A stretch of DNA of 52,153 bases from Bacteroidaceae bacterium (GCA_017529865.1 JAFXNA010000015.1:1-52153); one strand, 5' to 3'. Shown: positions 16,656-25,644, counted from the stretch's first letter. Translations and numbers: made by a program. The notes: a model not told the origin generated them from the letters alone.

Positions 16656-17750
16656 ATGAAAACAAATCGATTAGACATAAAGGAATTAGGGGTGAAAATC
16701 GAGTACTCGGTGTTTGCCCTCGAAGGAAAACTGACAGAGATACATGCCATGTTGCACGTCACTGATTTGGAGGCGGATTTTCGTACGCAATACGAGCAGC
16801 TCAAAAAGGGTCAACAGGTACTGATGGAGGCAGTGGGAAGTGCGAAGGTGATGATGAAACGTTACTTCGTCAGCGATGCAACCAATCAGATGTCGCTGAT
16901 GGACGACGTGGCAGACAATGTATCCGTCATTCAGCAACCACCGCTCGACGGAACAAAAGTATCCTTGTGGCTGTATCTGCATCAAGGCGAGACCCACTAC
17001 CAGCAAGTATGGACAATGAATCAAGTGGTACCTGAGGGCGACAGCTATCATCAGTCGCGCACGCTATTGGAACGCTACGAACAGCAAATCAAAGAACAAT
17101 ATGATGCTAACATCGCAGAACACTGTTTGAGAACTTGGTTCTTCGTACGTGATGTGGATACTCAATACAAAGGACTCGTAGTGGCTCGCAGAGAGAATTT
17201 CGCTGAACAGGGCCTGACCTCCGACACCCATTATCTGGCTTCTACAGGCATTCACGGCATTCCTGCCGATACCAATGCCATTGTCCAGATGGATACCTAT
17301 ATGGTGAAAGGATTGGAAGCAGACCAGCAGAAGTATCTTTATGCCCGCACCCATCTCAATCCCACCTACGAGTATGGTGTTACCTTCGAACGAGGAGTCA
17401 AGATCATATATGGCGACCGCACCCACCTGCTCATCTCAGGAACAGCTTCGATTAATAACAAAGGCGAAGTGGTTCATGTGGGCGATATTCGTAAACAGGC
17501 ATACCGCATGTGGGAAAATGTGGAAGCTTTGCTGAAAGAAGGTGGAGCAAGTTTCGACAATGTGATGCAAATCATTGTTTACCTGCGCGATACTGCCGAC
17601 TACAAAGTAGTCTGTCGGTTGTTTGAAGAGCGATTCCCCAACACCCCTTATGTCATCACCTACGCACCTGTGTGCCGTCCGAAATGGCTTATCGAGATGG
17701 AATGTATCGCTGTAACGACAGAGAAAGACGAACGATTTAAAGACTATTAA
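16656..17750 (+). CDS. Two-domain RidA/YjgF-family protein, chorismatase-like layout
   Basis: The 364-residue protein ends in a clear RidA/YjgF domain (about 255-355: LLISGTASINNKGEVVHVGD, ENVEALLKEGGASFDNVMQI, VYLRDTADYKVV, FPNTPYVI, WLIEMECIA). The first 240 residues form a second domain with weak sequence similarity to the same fold (LWLYLHQGETHYQQVW, RTWFFVRDVDTQYKGLVVAR). This layout is shared with chorismatases such as FkbO and Hyg5, which turn chorismate into hydroxybenzoate or dihydroxybenzoate acids, but I cannot confirm the active-site residues by eye. It follows feoAB with its own promoter. RidA-type imine deaminase activity is the alternative. Confidence 0.65.
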   Translation: MKTNRLDIKELGVKIEYSVFALEGKLTEIHAMLHVTDLEADFRTQYEQLKKGQQVLMEAVGSAKVMMKRYFVSDATNQMSLMDDVADNVSVIQQPPLDGTKVSLWLYLHQGETHYQQVWTMNQVVPEGDSYHQSRTLLERYEQQIKEQYDANIAEHCLRTWFFVRDVDTQYKGLVVARRENFAEQGLTSDTHYLASTGIHGIPADTNAIVQMDTYMVKGLEADQQKYLYARTHLNPTYEYGVTFERGVKIIYGDRTHLLISGTASINNKGEVVHVGDIRKQAYRMWENVEALLKEGGASFDNVMQIIVYLRDTADYKVVCRLFEERFPNTPYVITYAPVCRPKWLIEMECIAVTTEKDERFKDY

Positions 17751-17760
17751 ATCTAACAGC

Positions 17761-18348
17761 ATGAGTATCAAACGGCATCTCGACAACATTTTCCCGATTA
17801 TCTCTATGGTGTTCGCCATACTGATGATTGTCTCCTGTAACAATGGTTCTTCCACCCAACCCTCCGGCTCAAATGAGAGTGAGACGGAACAGACGGATTT
17901 ACAAGAAGAGATGGTGACAATCGAAAATGATGACTCACCTACAGAAGAAGATTTGGAAAGAGAGGAGAGAGAACAGGCAGTTACGGATGCCGGACAAGTC
18001 ATCAACAGCCACTTCGTAGCCTTGTCAAAAGGTGACAGTCAGATGTTGAGAAATACGGTAGCCGATGTGGTGACATCGTATATCGGCATGAGCAACGTGA
18101 CCCCCACAGAGATTGAGAAGTACATGAACAGTCTCCATGCAGATCATAATATAGACATCAAATACGTGATTCGCCACCTGATCATCAACAAAGAGGGAGA
18201 CGGCTCCACACCACATTATAAAGTTCATTTCTCTGTGACACAGATTATCCGTCAGGGCGATAAGACAGGCGAACACTCGTTCACAGGCCTATCAGACATC
18301 AATAGTGAAGGCAAAATTACCTCACTGATTCTGTCTCAACAATCATAA
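17761..18348 (+). CDS. Putative lipoprotein of unknown function
   Basis: The 195-residue product has a lipoprotein signal (IFPIISMVFAILMIVSC, Cys26), then a long acidic Ser/Glu/Thr-rich linker (27-70) and a compact domain (about 72-195). The pattern of that domain (VINSHFVALSKGDSQMLRNT, PHYKVHFSVTQIIRQGD) suggests an NTF2-like or SnoaL-like fold, but this is only an impression. It lies 10 bases after the RidA-domain gene and 4 bases before the metal permease gene, so it belongs to that run of genes. Confidence 0.75.
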   Translation: MSIKRHLDNIFPIISMVFAILMIVSCNNGSSTQPSGSNESETEQTDLQEEMVTIENDDSPTEEDLEREEREQAVTDAGQVINSHFVALSKGDSQMLRNTVADVVTSYIGMSNVTPTEIEKYMNSLHADHNIDIKYVIRHLIINKEGDGSTPHYKVHFSVTQIIRQGDKTGEHSFTGLSDINSEGKITSLILSQQS

Positions 18349-18352
18349 CGCT

Positions 18353-19615
18353 ATGCAAGAAATCTTCGATCTAATCAACGAAATGTCACCCTTCCTGCTA
18401 CTAGGATTTCTGTTGGCAGGACTGATGCATGCGTTCATTCCCAACCGCCTCTACACCCATTATATGGCTGGCAACTCACTCAAGTCGGTCATCTATGCAG
18501 CCTTATTTGGAGTGCCACTCCCCTTATGTTCGTGTGGTGTCATCCCAACTGCGATGTCGATGCGGAAAGAAGGAGCATCGAAGGGAGCAACAGTATCGTT
18601 TCTCATTGCCACCCCACAGACAGGTGTCGATTCCATCTTCGCCACCTATTCATTACTTGGACTCCCCTTTGCCATCATACGTCCTATCGTAGCCTTCTGT
18701 ACGGCTATCATCGGGGGACATGCCGTCAACCTGTTCAACAAAGAAGTTGCAGCAAAGGTGGAACATACACCTCTGCGCGACTATAGCGAAAAGCATCATA
18801 CATTTCTCGAGCGCATCGTCGAAGCCCTACGATACGGGTTTATCGAGATGATGGGCGACATCGGAAAATGGTTGGTCATCGGACTTATCATTGCAGGACT
18901 CATCACCACATTCGTACCTCAGTCATTCTTCTCTGTCTTCGCAGGTAATTCCATCATGAGCATCCTGCTCGTACTCTGTATCTCTATTCCTATGTATGTT
19001 TGTGCAACAGGTTCTATTCCTATTGCCGTAGCACTGATGATGAAGGGGCTGACTCCAGGAGCTGCTCTTGTGCTTCTCATGGCAGGGCCTGCTGCCAATG
19101 CCGCATCGATTCTTGTTATTAATAAGGTATTGGGACGCAAAACCCTACTCATCTATCTCGTTTCTATTTCTGTAGGTGCGATAGGGTTCGGACTGGGCAT
19201 CGACTACCTACTCCCTTCAGAGTGGTTTACCCCCACCCTCGTTAAAGCAGCAGAATGTTGTGACAACCATGTTGAGTGGTTCAATATCGGCTGTACTATC
19301 CTTTTAGCCCTCCTGTTGCTCTATGCCCTCATCAACCACATCAGAGGTCACAAACATTGTCATTGTCACGATGGAGAGAACTGTAGTTGTGAGCACGATG
19401 AAAATGCTGAAGATATTCGCTACTTCACCATCAAAGGCATGAACTGCTCACATTGTGCCAAGAATGCAGAGAATGCCATCCGTAAGGTAGAAGGTATCGA
19501 AAGCGTCAGCGTTGACCTAGCTTCTGAGACTGCTACGATTGAGGGTAGTGCCTCCGATGAAGATATCATCTCAGCCATAGAAGCACTTGGTTTTGAAGGA
19601 TTAAAGAAGAATTGA
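18353..19615 (+). CDS. Metal efflux permease with C-terminal HMA domain (SO_0444 / ArsP-like)
   Basis: The 420-residue protein has eight or so membrane segments with the DUF318/ArsP signature (LFGVPLPLCSCGVIPTAMSM, Cys59 and Cys61; a second half CATGSIPIAVALMMKGLTPG). A His/Cys-rich loop follows (HKHCHCHDGENCSCEHDE, about 332-349), then a heavy-metal-associated domain (353-420) with the MNCSHC site at 363-368. Related proteins are annotated as Cu/Zn efflux transporters. The fused HMA domain and the His/Cys loop argue for Cu or Zn rather than arsenic. The next gene, rsmG, begins 22 bases on. Confidence 0.85.
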   Translation: MQEIFDLINEMSPFLLLGFLLAGLMHAFIPNRLYTHYMAGNSLKSVIYAALFGVPLPLCSCGVIPTAMSMRKEGASKGATVSFLIATPQTGVDSIFATYSLLGLPFAIIRPIVAFCTAIIGGHAVNLFNKEVAAKVEHTPLRDYSEKHHTFLERIVEALRYGFIEMMGDIGKWLVIGLIIAGLITTFVPQSFFSVFAGNSIMSILLVLCISIPMYVCATGSIPIAVALMMKGLTPGAALVLLMAGPAANAASILVINKVLGRKTLLIYLVSISVGAIGFGLGIDYLLPSEWFTPTLVKAAECCDNHVEWFNIGCTILLALLLLYALINHIRGHKHCHCHDGENCSCEHDENAEDIRYFTIKGMNCSHCAKNAENAIRKVEGIESVSVDLASETATIEGSASDEDIISAIEALGFEGLKKN

Positions 19616-19637
19616 ACAATTGAAGAATTGAAGTTAA

Positions 19638-20261
19638 ATGGATATTATTACGAAATATTTCCCCAATATCACACCTGAGCAAACCTCACAGTTTGCCCAG
19701 TTGTACAGTCTATATACCGACTGGAACGCCAAAATCAATGTCATCTCACGCAAGGATATTGAAAATCTCTATGAACATCATGTACTCCACTCACTCGGCA
19801 TAGCAAAGGTCATCACGTTCCGCCCAGAAACACGTGTGATGGACCTCGGATGCGGAGGTGGCTTCCCGGGCATTCCACTTGCCATCCTCTTTCCCAATGT
19901 TCATTTCCATCTGGTCGACTCTATCGGAAAGAAAGTACGTGTGGCACAAGAAGTTGCGAATGCTATCGGGCTGAAGAACGTAGAGTTCAGTCATGCACGA
20001 GGCGAGGAAATCAAGGAGAAATACGACTTCGTTGTCAGTCGTGCTACAATGTCGTTAGTGGAACTCATAAAATGTGTTCGCAAGAATATTGATCACACGC
20101 AGCATAATGCCTTGCCAAACGGTATCATCGCCCTCAAAGGCGGAGAGTTGGATGGAGAAATGGCATCGATGCGCAAGATCTGCACCACATGGGACCTTGC
20201 GCAATACTTCAGCGAACCTTATTTCGAAACCAAAAAAGTAGTACACGTATGTGTGAAATAA
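19638..20261 (+). CDS. rsmG: 16S rRNA (guanine-527-N7)-methyltransferase RsmG
   Basis: The 207-residue protein is of normal RsmG length. The SAM-binding signature DLGCGGGFPGIP is at residues 69-80, with the N-terminal NVISRKDIENLYEHHVLHSL and the later VSRATMSLVEL as further family marks. It methylates G527 of 16S rRNA in the cytosol, the modification whose loss gives low-level streptomycin resistance. Its end overlaps the MBL hydrolase start by 13 bases, so the two are coupled. Confidence 0.95.
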   Translation: MDIITKYFPNITPEQTSQFAQLYSLYTDWNAKINVISRKDIENLYEHHVLHSLGIAKVITFRPETRVMDLGCGGGFPGIPLAILFPNVHFHLVDSIGKKVRVAQEVANAIGLKNVEFSHARGEEIKEKYDFVVSRATMSLVELIKCVRKNIDHTQHNALPNGIIALKGGELDGEMASMRKICTTWDLAQYFSEPYFETKKVVHVCVK

Positions 20262-20890
20262 AAACATTTCATGTCAATCCGCTGATGGAAAACTGCTACA
20301 TTATCAGCGACGATAGCCATGAAGCCTGCATCATCGACCCTGGATGTATGTTTGAGACAGAATGGACAGCCATCAAACGCTATATCAACGACAAAGGTCT
20401 CAAACTCGTTCACATGCTCTGCACCCATCTGCATTTCGACCATATCATGGGGTGCGGTTTCGTTCATCGTGACTATCAGCTTGATATCGAAGGGAGTATG
20501 GACGACCTCACACAATATCAGCAACTGCGTACCTATATGAACTCGTTTGGCCTCGACCCCTCCAGCATACCCGCTCCGCCACCTGTACACGATATTTCAC
20601 ACAAAACAGACATCCTGTTCGGCAAACATTTATTCACCGTGCTACGCACCCCAGGACACACTCCAGGTGGACTCTGCTTTTATTGCCCCGATGAAAGCAT
20701 CTTGTTCTCAGGAGACACGCTCTTCCAAGGTTCCGTAGGACGTACCGACCTACCAGGTGGTAACACAGAAGATCTCTTCAATTCTATACGTGACCAGCTC
20801 TTTACCCTGCCCGACACCACACAAGTCTTCACCGGACACGGTCCTTCCACCACAATTGAATACGAACGGCGCTATAATCCTTACATATAA
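20249..20890 (+). CDS. MBL-fold metallo-hydrolase (glyoxalase II-like, YcbL type)
   Basis: The 213-residue protein carries the metallo-beta-lactamase fold motifs THLHFDH (59-65), TPGHTPGGLCFY, SGDTLFQGSVGRTDLPGG and FTGHGPSTT, so it should bind two metal ions. It is like small glyoxalase II-type hydrolases that cleave thioesters such as lactoylglutathione analogues; the true substrate is unknown. The start at 20249 (MCEIKTFHVNPL) is inside rsmG, overlapping by 13 bases; the earlier ATG at 20189 would add residues unlike the family. Confidence 0.88.
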   Translation: MCEIKTFHVNPLMENCYIISDDSHEACIIDPGCMFETEWTAIKRYINDKGLKLVHMLCTHLHFDHIMGCGFVHRDYQLDIEGSMDDLTQYQQLRTYMNSFGLDPSSIPAPPPVHDISHKTDILFGKHLFTVLRTPGHTPGGLCFYCPDESILFSGDTLFQGSVGRTDLPGGNTEDLFNSIRDQLFTLPDTTQVFTGHGPSTTIEYERRYNPYI

Positions 20891-20946
20891 GGGCGATTTC
20901 GCAGCTTTTTCGGGCAGTTTCCTCACTTTTTTGCATTTTTGTCATG

Positions 20947-20991
20947 TTTTCTCAAATAAATTATGTAATTTTGTCAGCTAATTTGAGAAAA
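20947..20991. promoter_or_regulatory. Promoter of the sigma-54 activator gene inside an 11-bp inverted repeat
   Basis: The -7 box TAATTTTG (20966-20973) lies between TTTTCTCAAAT (20947-20957) and ATTTGAGAAAA (20981-20991), which are perfect reverse complements with a 23-base spacer. The arrangement is compatible with an operator for a dimeric or looping regulator, or with an RNA hairpin if transcription starts earlier. The ATG of the regulator is at 21005. Confidence 0.55.
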
Positions 20992-21004
20992 GTCATTTTT
21001 TGAG

Positions 21005-22231
21005 ATGAACGAATCGAATCTTCAAACGATCAAGCAGCGTTATGGTATCGTGGGTAATGCGCCCGAACTGAATCGCGCCTTGGATGTTGCCGTACAGGTA
21101 GCCTCCACTGACCTCAGTGTACTGATTCAAGGAGAATCGGGTGTGGGAAAGGAAGTTATCCCACGTATCATTCACGATAAGTCCGCACGTAAGCATCAGA
21201 AATACTTTGCCATCAACTGCGGTTCTATCCCCGAAGGAACCATCGACAGCGAACTATTTGGACACGAGAAAGGAGCCTTCACAGGTGCTGTGGGAGAGCG
21301 TGAGGGTTATTTCGGAGCAGCCGATAAAGGAACCTTGTTCCTCGATGAAGTCGGAGAATTGCCTCTTAGCACACAAGCACGTCTGCTTCGTGTGTTGGAA
21401 ACAGGCGAATATATCCGTGTAGGTTCGTCGGAAGTGAAGAAGACCGATGTACGCATCATTGCAGCAACAAATGTGAATATCCAAAAAGCCATCAGTGAAG
21501 GGAGATTCCGCGAAGACCTCTACTATCGTCTTGCCACCATTCCTATTAATATGCCGCCCTTGCGCGCACGTGGACGCGATATAGAACTGCTGTTCCGCAA
21601 GTTCGCCTCATCGTTTGCCGAACGCTATATGCTCGACCCAATCGTACTGACTGACGATGCGAAGATGTTGCTTCAGAGCTATAAGTGGCCCGGAAATATC
21701 CGCCAGCTAAAGAATGTCGCTGAGCAAATCTGTCTCATCAGTCAGGAGCGTACCATTACAGCTGATGCATTGATACAATTCGGCATCACAGATGACTCGA
21801 ACACAGGTGGAGGACTGGTACTCGCCAATCAGGCACAAGGACAGCACAGCTATGAGAACGAACGTGAGTGGTTGGTTCATGCCTTGACAAGTCTGGGCAA
21901 GGAGGTGAAGGAACTGAAGGAGATGATCAACTCACAGGCATTCATACATCCGCAAGCCCCTACCCACATCTTGCAAGATGCAGATTATGCTGTTGCTCCA
22001 GCATACGAACCTGCACCTGTTACCCATATCAATATCCCGTCAGAAAACGTTCAGAACGTGGTAGAATATGTAGAACCGACGCCCCGCTCCATGAAAGAAG
22101 TGGAGGAGATGCAAATCAAGGAAGCCTTGCAGCGCAACCATTTCAACCGCAGCAAGGCAGCCAAAGAACTTGGTATCAGTGAACGTACGCTTTACCGTAG
22201 AATCAAAGACTATGGACTGGAAAAAGAATAG
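21005..22231 (+). CDS. Sigma-54-dependent transcriptional activator (AAA+, Fis-type HTH)
   Basis: The 408-residue protein has the bEBP core: Walker A GESGVGKE (43-50), the sigma-54-contacting loop GAFTGA (90-95), Walker B GTLFLDEVGELP (109-120) and the R-finger region FREDLYYRLATIPI. A Fis-type helix-turn-helix ends the protein (IKEALQRNHFNRSKAAKELG). There is no N-terminal receiver or GAF domain, so its activity is probably set by partner proteins or by expression. It remodels sigma-54 RNA polymerase at target promoters. The lptE-like gene overlaps its end by 20 bases. Confidence 0.93.
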   Translation: MNESNLQTIKQRYGIVGNAPELNRALDVAVQVASTDLSVLIQGESGVGKEVIPRIIHDKSARKHQKYFAINCGSIPEGTIDSELFGHEKGAFTGAVGEREGYFGAADKGTLFLDEVGELPLSTQARLLRVLETGEYIRVGSSEVKKTDVRIIAATNVNIQKAISEGRFREDLYYRLATIPINMPPLRARGRDIELLFRKFASSFAERYMLDPIVLTDDAKMLLQSYKWPGNIRQLKNVAEQICLISQERTITADALIQFGITDDSNTGGGLVLANQAQGQHSYENEREWLVHALTSLGKEVKELKEMINSQAFIHPQAPTHILQDADYAVAPAYEPAPVTHINIPSENVQNVVEYVEPTPRSMKEVEEMQIKEALQRNHFNRSKAAKELGISERTLYRRIKDYGLEKE

Positions 22232-22736
22232 TATCGTACTCAGTTTGTGCCTGGCTGTCGCATGCATCATTCTGATAGCCTGCAAAGTGGAATACTCGTT
22301 CAATGGTGCCAGCATCAACTACAACGAGGTGAAGAGCATCTCGCTGACAAAGTTCCCCATCCGCTGTGCTTATGTGTGGGCACCGATGGAAGGTATGTTC
22401 TACAATAGTCTGAGTGATGCATACGCCAAAAAGACCAAGTTGAAAGTGCTGAAGAAAAACGGTGATCTGCAACTCACTGGCGAGATTACCGAATACAGTC
22501 AGACCAACAAGTCCATATCCTCGGACGGTTTCTCTGCACAGACACAGTTGAAGATGACCGTCAACGTTCGATTCAAGAACACAAAGAAGCAAGGCGCTGA
22601 CTTCGAGCAGTCGTTCTCGGCTACCACTCAATACGACTCAAAGCAACAGCTTAACTCAGTGCAAGAACAACTGGTTCAGGAGATGATTAACGACATCGTA
22701 GACCAAATATATAACAAAACAGTCGCTGATTGGTAG
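22212..22736 (+). CDS. lptE: LptE-like outer-membrane assembly lipoprotein
   Basis: The 174-residue product has a signal ending near Cys25 (LAVACIILIAC; the lipobox is imperfect). The body is typical of Bacteroidota LptE-like proteins: EYSFNGASINYNEVKSISL near the mature N-terminus, FYNSLSDAYAKKTKLKVLKK, LTGEITEYSQTNKSI, and the ending ELVQEMINDIVDQIYNK type helix. LptE plugs LptD during LPS insertion. It starts within the end of the sigma-54 activator gene and precedes secG, an arrangement frequent in this phylum. The start at 22212 (MDWKKN) is chosen over 22170 because the latter adds an unlikely N-terminus. Confidence 0.8.
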   Translation: MDWKKNSIVLSLCLAVACIILIACKVEYSFNGASINYNEVKSISLTKFPIRCAYVWAPMEGMFYNSLSDAYAKKTKLKVLKKNGDLQLTGEITEYSQTNKSISSDGFSAQTQLKMTVNVRFKNTKKQGADFEQSFSATTQYDSKQQLNSVQEQLVQEMINDIVDQIYNKTVADW

Positions 22737-22763
22737 AAAAATTGCACAATTTTCGCAAAACGT

Positions 22764-22794
22764 TTTGTCAAATCAGAAAAATGTCATAACTTTG
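22764..22794 (+). promoter_or_regulatory. Promoter of secG
   Basis: TTTG at 22764-22767 and TAACTTTG at 22787-22794 are separated by 19 bases. The leader is about 55 bases. Confidence 0.75.
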
Positions 22795-22857
22795 CAACTC
22801 ATTTGTGGCATTGCACCACTTAGACAAGTAACTTAACAAATAAAATAACAAAAGAAA

Positions 22858-23244
22858 ATGTACTATTTAATTATTGTTCTCGTGATTATCGCATCCATTC
22901 TGATGTGTGGTATCGTGTTAATTCAAGAATCAAAAGGAGGAGGTCTGGCATCAGGTTTCTCTTCTTCAAATCAAATTATGGGTGTTCGCAAGACAACCGA
23001 CTTCCTTGAGAAGGCAACATGGGGTCTTGCTATCATTATGGTAGTACTGAGCGTTGTCTCAGCTGCTTTCGTCACTAAGACAACAGCAACAGAACAACCA
23101 CTCACTGCTCCTATTACCACCCAGACCGACGCTAACAACGTACAGTCATTCCCTGCAGCAACTCAGCAGGCTCCAGCACAGAATACTTCAGACAAAGAAG
23201 CTCAGGCTCCTGCCGAGACACCCGCTCCAGCCCCTGCAGAGTAA
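22858..23244 (+). CDS. secG: Preprotein translocase subunit SecG
   Basis: The 128-residue protein has the two SecG membrane helices (YYLIIVLVIIASILMCGIVL and ATWGLAIIMVVLSVVSAAF) joined by the conserved loop IQESKGGGLASGFSSSNQIM. A Pro/Ala/Gln-rich tail (about 85-128) extends it, as is common in Bacteroidota. SecG supports SecYE-SecA export at the inner membrane. It has its own promoter although it follows the lptE-like gene. Confidence 0.95.
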   Translation: MYYLIIVLVIIASILMCGIVLIQESKGGGLASGFSSSNQIMGVRKTTDFLEKATWGLAIIMVVLSVVSAAFVTKTTATEQPLTAPITTQTDANNVQSFPAATQQAPAQNTSDKEAQAPAETPAPAPAE

Positions 23245-23271
23245 GTTGTAACCCTCTAAATCTGTCATAAG

Positions 23272-23793
23272 ATGAAAAGGGTACGCTGTCCGAAATGTGA
23301 CACCTTCATTGTATTCGATGAAACGAAATACAATGAAGGACAGTCACTTGTTTTTGTTTGTTCCGGATGCAAGAAAGAATTCCGCATCCGCATCGGCAAA
23401 TCCAAGATGAGTAATATACACGAGGAGCGTACCATTGACGAGAATGCCTACAGTCAGGACTACGGAAGCATCATTGTGGTTGAAAACAAGTTTGCTTTCA
23501 AGCAAATCATTCCCCTCGATATCGGTGACAACGAATTCGGACGTTATCTCAAAGGGACGAACATCAATAAACCCATTGAGACCAGCGATCCCAGCATCGA
23601 TACATTCCATTGTGTCATTCGGGTCGAGCACAATCGACAAGGTCGGCTTCGCTATATTCTGCGTGATGCCCCAAGCGATACAGGAACTTTCTACATGAAC
23701 CAGATACTCAAAGATTCCGACCGCATCAATCTTGAAGATGGTGCCATCATCACAATCGGAGCTACTACCCTCATCCTACGGGCTGCTCAATGA
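23272..23793 (+). CDS. Zinc-ribbon and FHA domain protein
   Basis: The 173-residue protein starts with a zinc ribbon (Cys6, Cys9, Cys30, Cys33: CPKC and CSGC) and ends with a forkhead-associated domain (about 75-172: GDNEFGRYLKG, PSIDTFHCVIRVEHN, SDTGTFYMNQILK, GAIITIGATTLIL). FHA domains bind phosphothreonine peptides; here the usual Gly-Arg and Ser-His pair appears as GR and TFH, so the binding site is partly altered. It lies 27 bases after secG and is probably co-transcribed. No Ser/Thr kinase gene is in view. Confidence 0.85.
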   Translation: MKRVRCPKCDTFIVFDETKYNEGQSLVFVCSGCKKEFRIRIGKSKMSNIHEERTIDENAYSQDYGSIIVVENKFAFKQIIPLDIGDNEFGRYLKGTNINKPIETSDPSIDTFHCVIRVEHNRQGRLRYILRDAPSDTGTFYMNQILKDSDRINLEDGAIITIGATTLILRAAQ

Positions 23794-23844
23794 ATCCGCT
23801 TAGGAGCTTCTTCGAAAACAACCGTTAACTGCATACTACCAGAA

Positions 23845-24720
23845 ATGGATAACCCACTCAATTTCCAAGAGAACTATTACTGCTTCGACAATCTGCAAAT
23901 GGGATTCGACCCCAAAATCAATGGATGCCAGCAGCAAGGCAACGAAGACTACCACATCGTCATCGCCGTGCAGCAGGGCAATATGGGCCTCATCATCAAC
24001 GGTCAGGAAGTCCGCCTGAAATCAAACGATTTTCTCCTCATCATGCCATTCACCAAAGTAGAGGTGCTCACGTCACGTTGTACAACTTTTTGCTGCGTAA
24101 TTCGCAACTACATTGCACTAGACATGTATAATAAAATAGGTTGTCCTGACAACATCGTCGAGAACTGCTACACCTTCCACCACTACCATTTCCATCCTCA
24201 GCAGATAGAGATGATGCTGCAAGACTACCTCCGCATTAAAGACATCATGCAGCGTCAAGCCCCATCGCTCCACGAGGAAATGCTCAAAGCAGGAACCGGC
24301 ATCTTTATGAGTCACATGTTCTCTTTCCTGGCAGTTAACAGCCGCATTGAATACAAGTCGCCGCTATTCCACCGGCAGGTCTTCGATAAGTTCCTGCGCG
24401 CACTCAGCCAACACTACAAAGAGGAACGCAAAGTGGACTTTTATGCAAAACTGCTCGATTTGCCTTCTAAGCAAATCACCACAGCCACCCATAAGTATGC
24501 AGGCAAGACAGCATCAAGAGTCATCAACGAATATGTCATCTTCAAAATCAAAGCAGTGCTCTATAACAACCAGTTGAGTGTGAAGACAGTAAGTGAGATG
24601 TTCAACTTCCCCAATCAGAGTTTTTTCGGTCGCTACTTCAAACGCGTCACAGGTTACTCACCTGCGAAGTTCCTCAACATGCACAGCAAGAAGTTGTCAA
24701 AACAAAAGAGCGAAGAGTGA
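23845..24720 (+). CDS. AraC-family transcriptional regulator (first of pair)
   Basis: The 291-residue protein has an N-terminal cupin-like sensing half (MGLIINGQEVRLKSNDFLLI) and a C-terminal AraC HTH (about 190-285: FYAKLLDLPSKQITTATHKY, VSEMFNFPNQSFFGRYFKRV, TGYSPAKF). The ligand is unknown. The next gene encodes a second AraC protein of similar plan 3 bases later, so the pair likely arose by duplication. It may control the downstream nhaA gene. Confidence 0.9.
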   Translation: MDNPLNFQENYYCFDNLQMGFDPKINGCQQQGNEDYHIVIAVQQGNMGLIINGQEVRLKSNDFLLIMPFTKVEVLTSRCTTFCCVIRNYIALDMYNKIGCPDNIVENCYTFHHYHFHPQQIEMMLQDYLRIKDIMQRQAPSLHEEMLKAGTGIFMSHMFSFLAVNSRIEYKSPLFHRQVFDKFLRALSQHYKEERKVDFYAKLLDLPSKQITTATHKYAGKTASRVINEYVIFKIKAVLYNNQLSVKTVSEMFNFPNQSFFGRYFKRVTGYSPAKFLNMHSKKLSKQKSEE

Positions 24721-24723
24721 AAT

Positions 24724-25644
24724 ATGAAGAAGAACTTAACAAACCGATATATCGACGATACAATTGCCCGCATTGAGAGTACTTTTCATCGGGTAGCAAG
24801 TTACAAAGACTATGTCGTGCTCTATGACAACATGTACAATAACATGCGCCTGTCTGCGCTCTACAAAGGCGAATCGACCTACCTCATGCACGACTTTACC
24901 TGTCTGTGGATTATCCAAGGGCAAGCCATGCTGACCATCAATGGAAAGGAACAGTTGCTCGACCGCAAATCTATCACCATCATACCGCCACAGGCCGCAT
25001 TTAAGATGCAACAGGTATCACCCGAAACGCGATTCGCATTCATCCGATTCTCTGAAGAGGCCATTTTGCAAAGCTACAAAGACCTTGGGCTCTACATGAA
25101 TCGTCATCTCCATACAACCTACGACTGCACCATACTCACCACTGAAGCATTCCGTGAACTGATGGATATGTACAACGACTTCTGTCAAGGTTTGGGACAT
25201 CGTGAGTTGCAATACCTGAATATCTACGCACGTAGTTATTGTAACCTCATTATGATATTCCTGTTCAATACATTCGACATCGACACAAACATCAAAGGCA
25301 AGGCTGTATCACGTCAGGAGAACATCTACCGTCAGTTCATCGACCTGCTCAACCTCTATGCCGATCGTGAACGCGAGGTACAGTTTTATGCCGACCAACT
25401 CGGCATATCGCCTAAGTACCTCTCCACCATCACACAAACCTACAGCGGGAAAAATGCCAGTGAATGGATAGCCGAATATGTCGTAGGGCTTGCCATCAAT
25501 CTCATGCGCGAGAAGAAATGCAAGATACATGAAATCAGCACCATCCTCAACTTTCCTACGCAGAGTTTCTTCGGCAGGTTTTTCAAGCGAACGACAGGCA
25601 TGTCACCAAAGAAATATACCATGATTCATTTCGATAACGATTGA
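24724..25644 (+). CDS. AraC-family transcriptional regulator (second of pair)
   Basis: The 306-residue protein has an N-terminal sensing half (WIIQGQAMLTINGKEQLLD, ITIIPPQAAFKMQQV) and a C-terminal AraC HTH (FYADQLGISPKYLSTITQTY, IHEISTILNFPTQSFFGRFF, TTGMSPKKY). The recognition helix differs clearly from its neighbour's, so the two proteins may read different sites or form a layered switch. The gene sits 3 bases after the first regulator and 5 bases before nhaA, suggesting a single transcript. Confidence 0.9.
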   Translation: MKKNLTNRYIDDTIARIESTFHRVASYKDYVVLYDNMYNNMRLSALYKGESTYLMHDFTCLWIIQGQAMLTINGKEQLLDRKSITIIPPQAAFKMQQVSPETRFAFIRFSEEAILQSYKDLGLYMNRHLHTTYDCTILTTEAFRELMDMYNDFCQGLGHRELQYLNIYARSYCNLIMIFLFNTFDIDTNIKGKAVSRQENIYRQFIDLLNLYADREREVQFYADQLGISPKYLSTITQTYSGKNASEWIAEYVVGLAINLMREKKCKIHEISTILNFPTQSFFGRFFKRTTGMSPKKYTMIHFDND

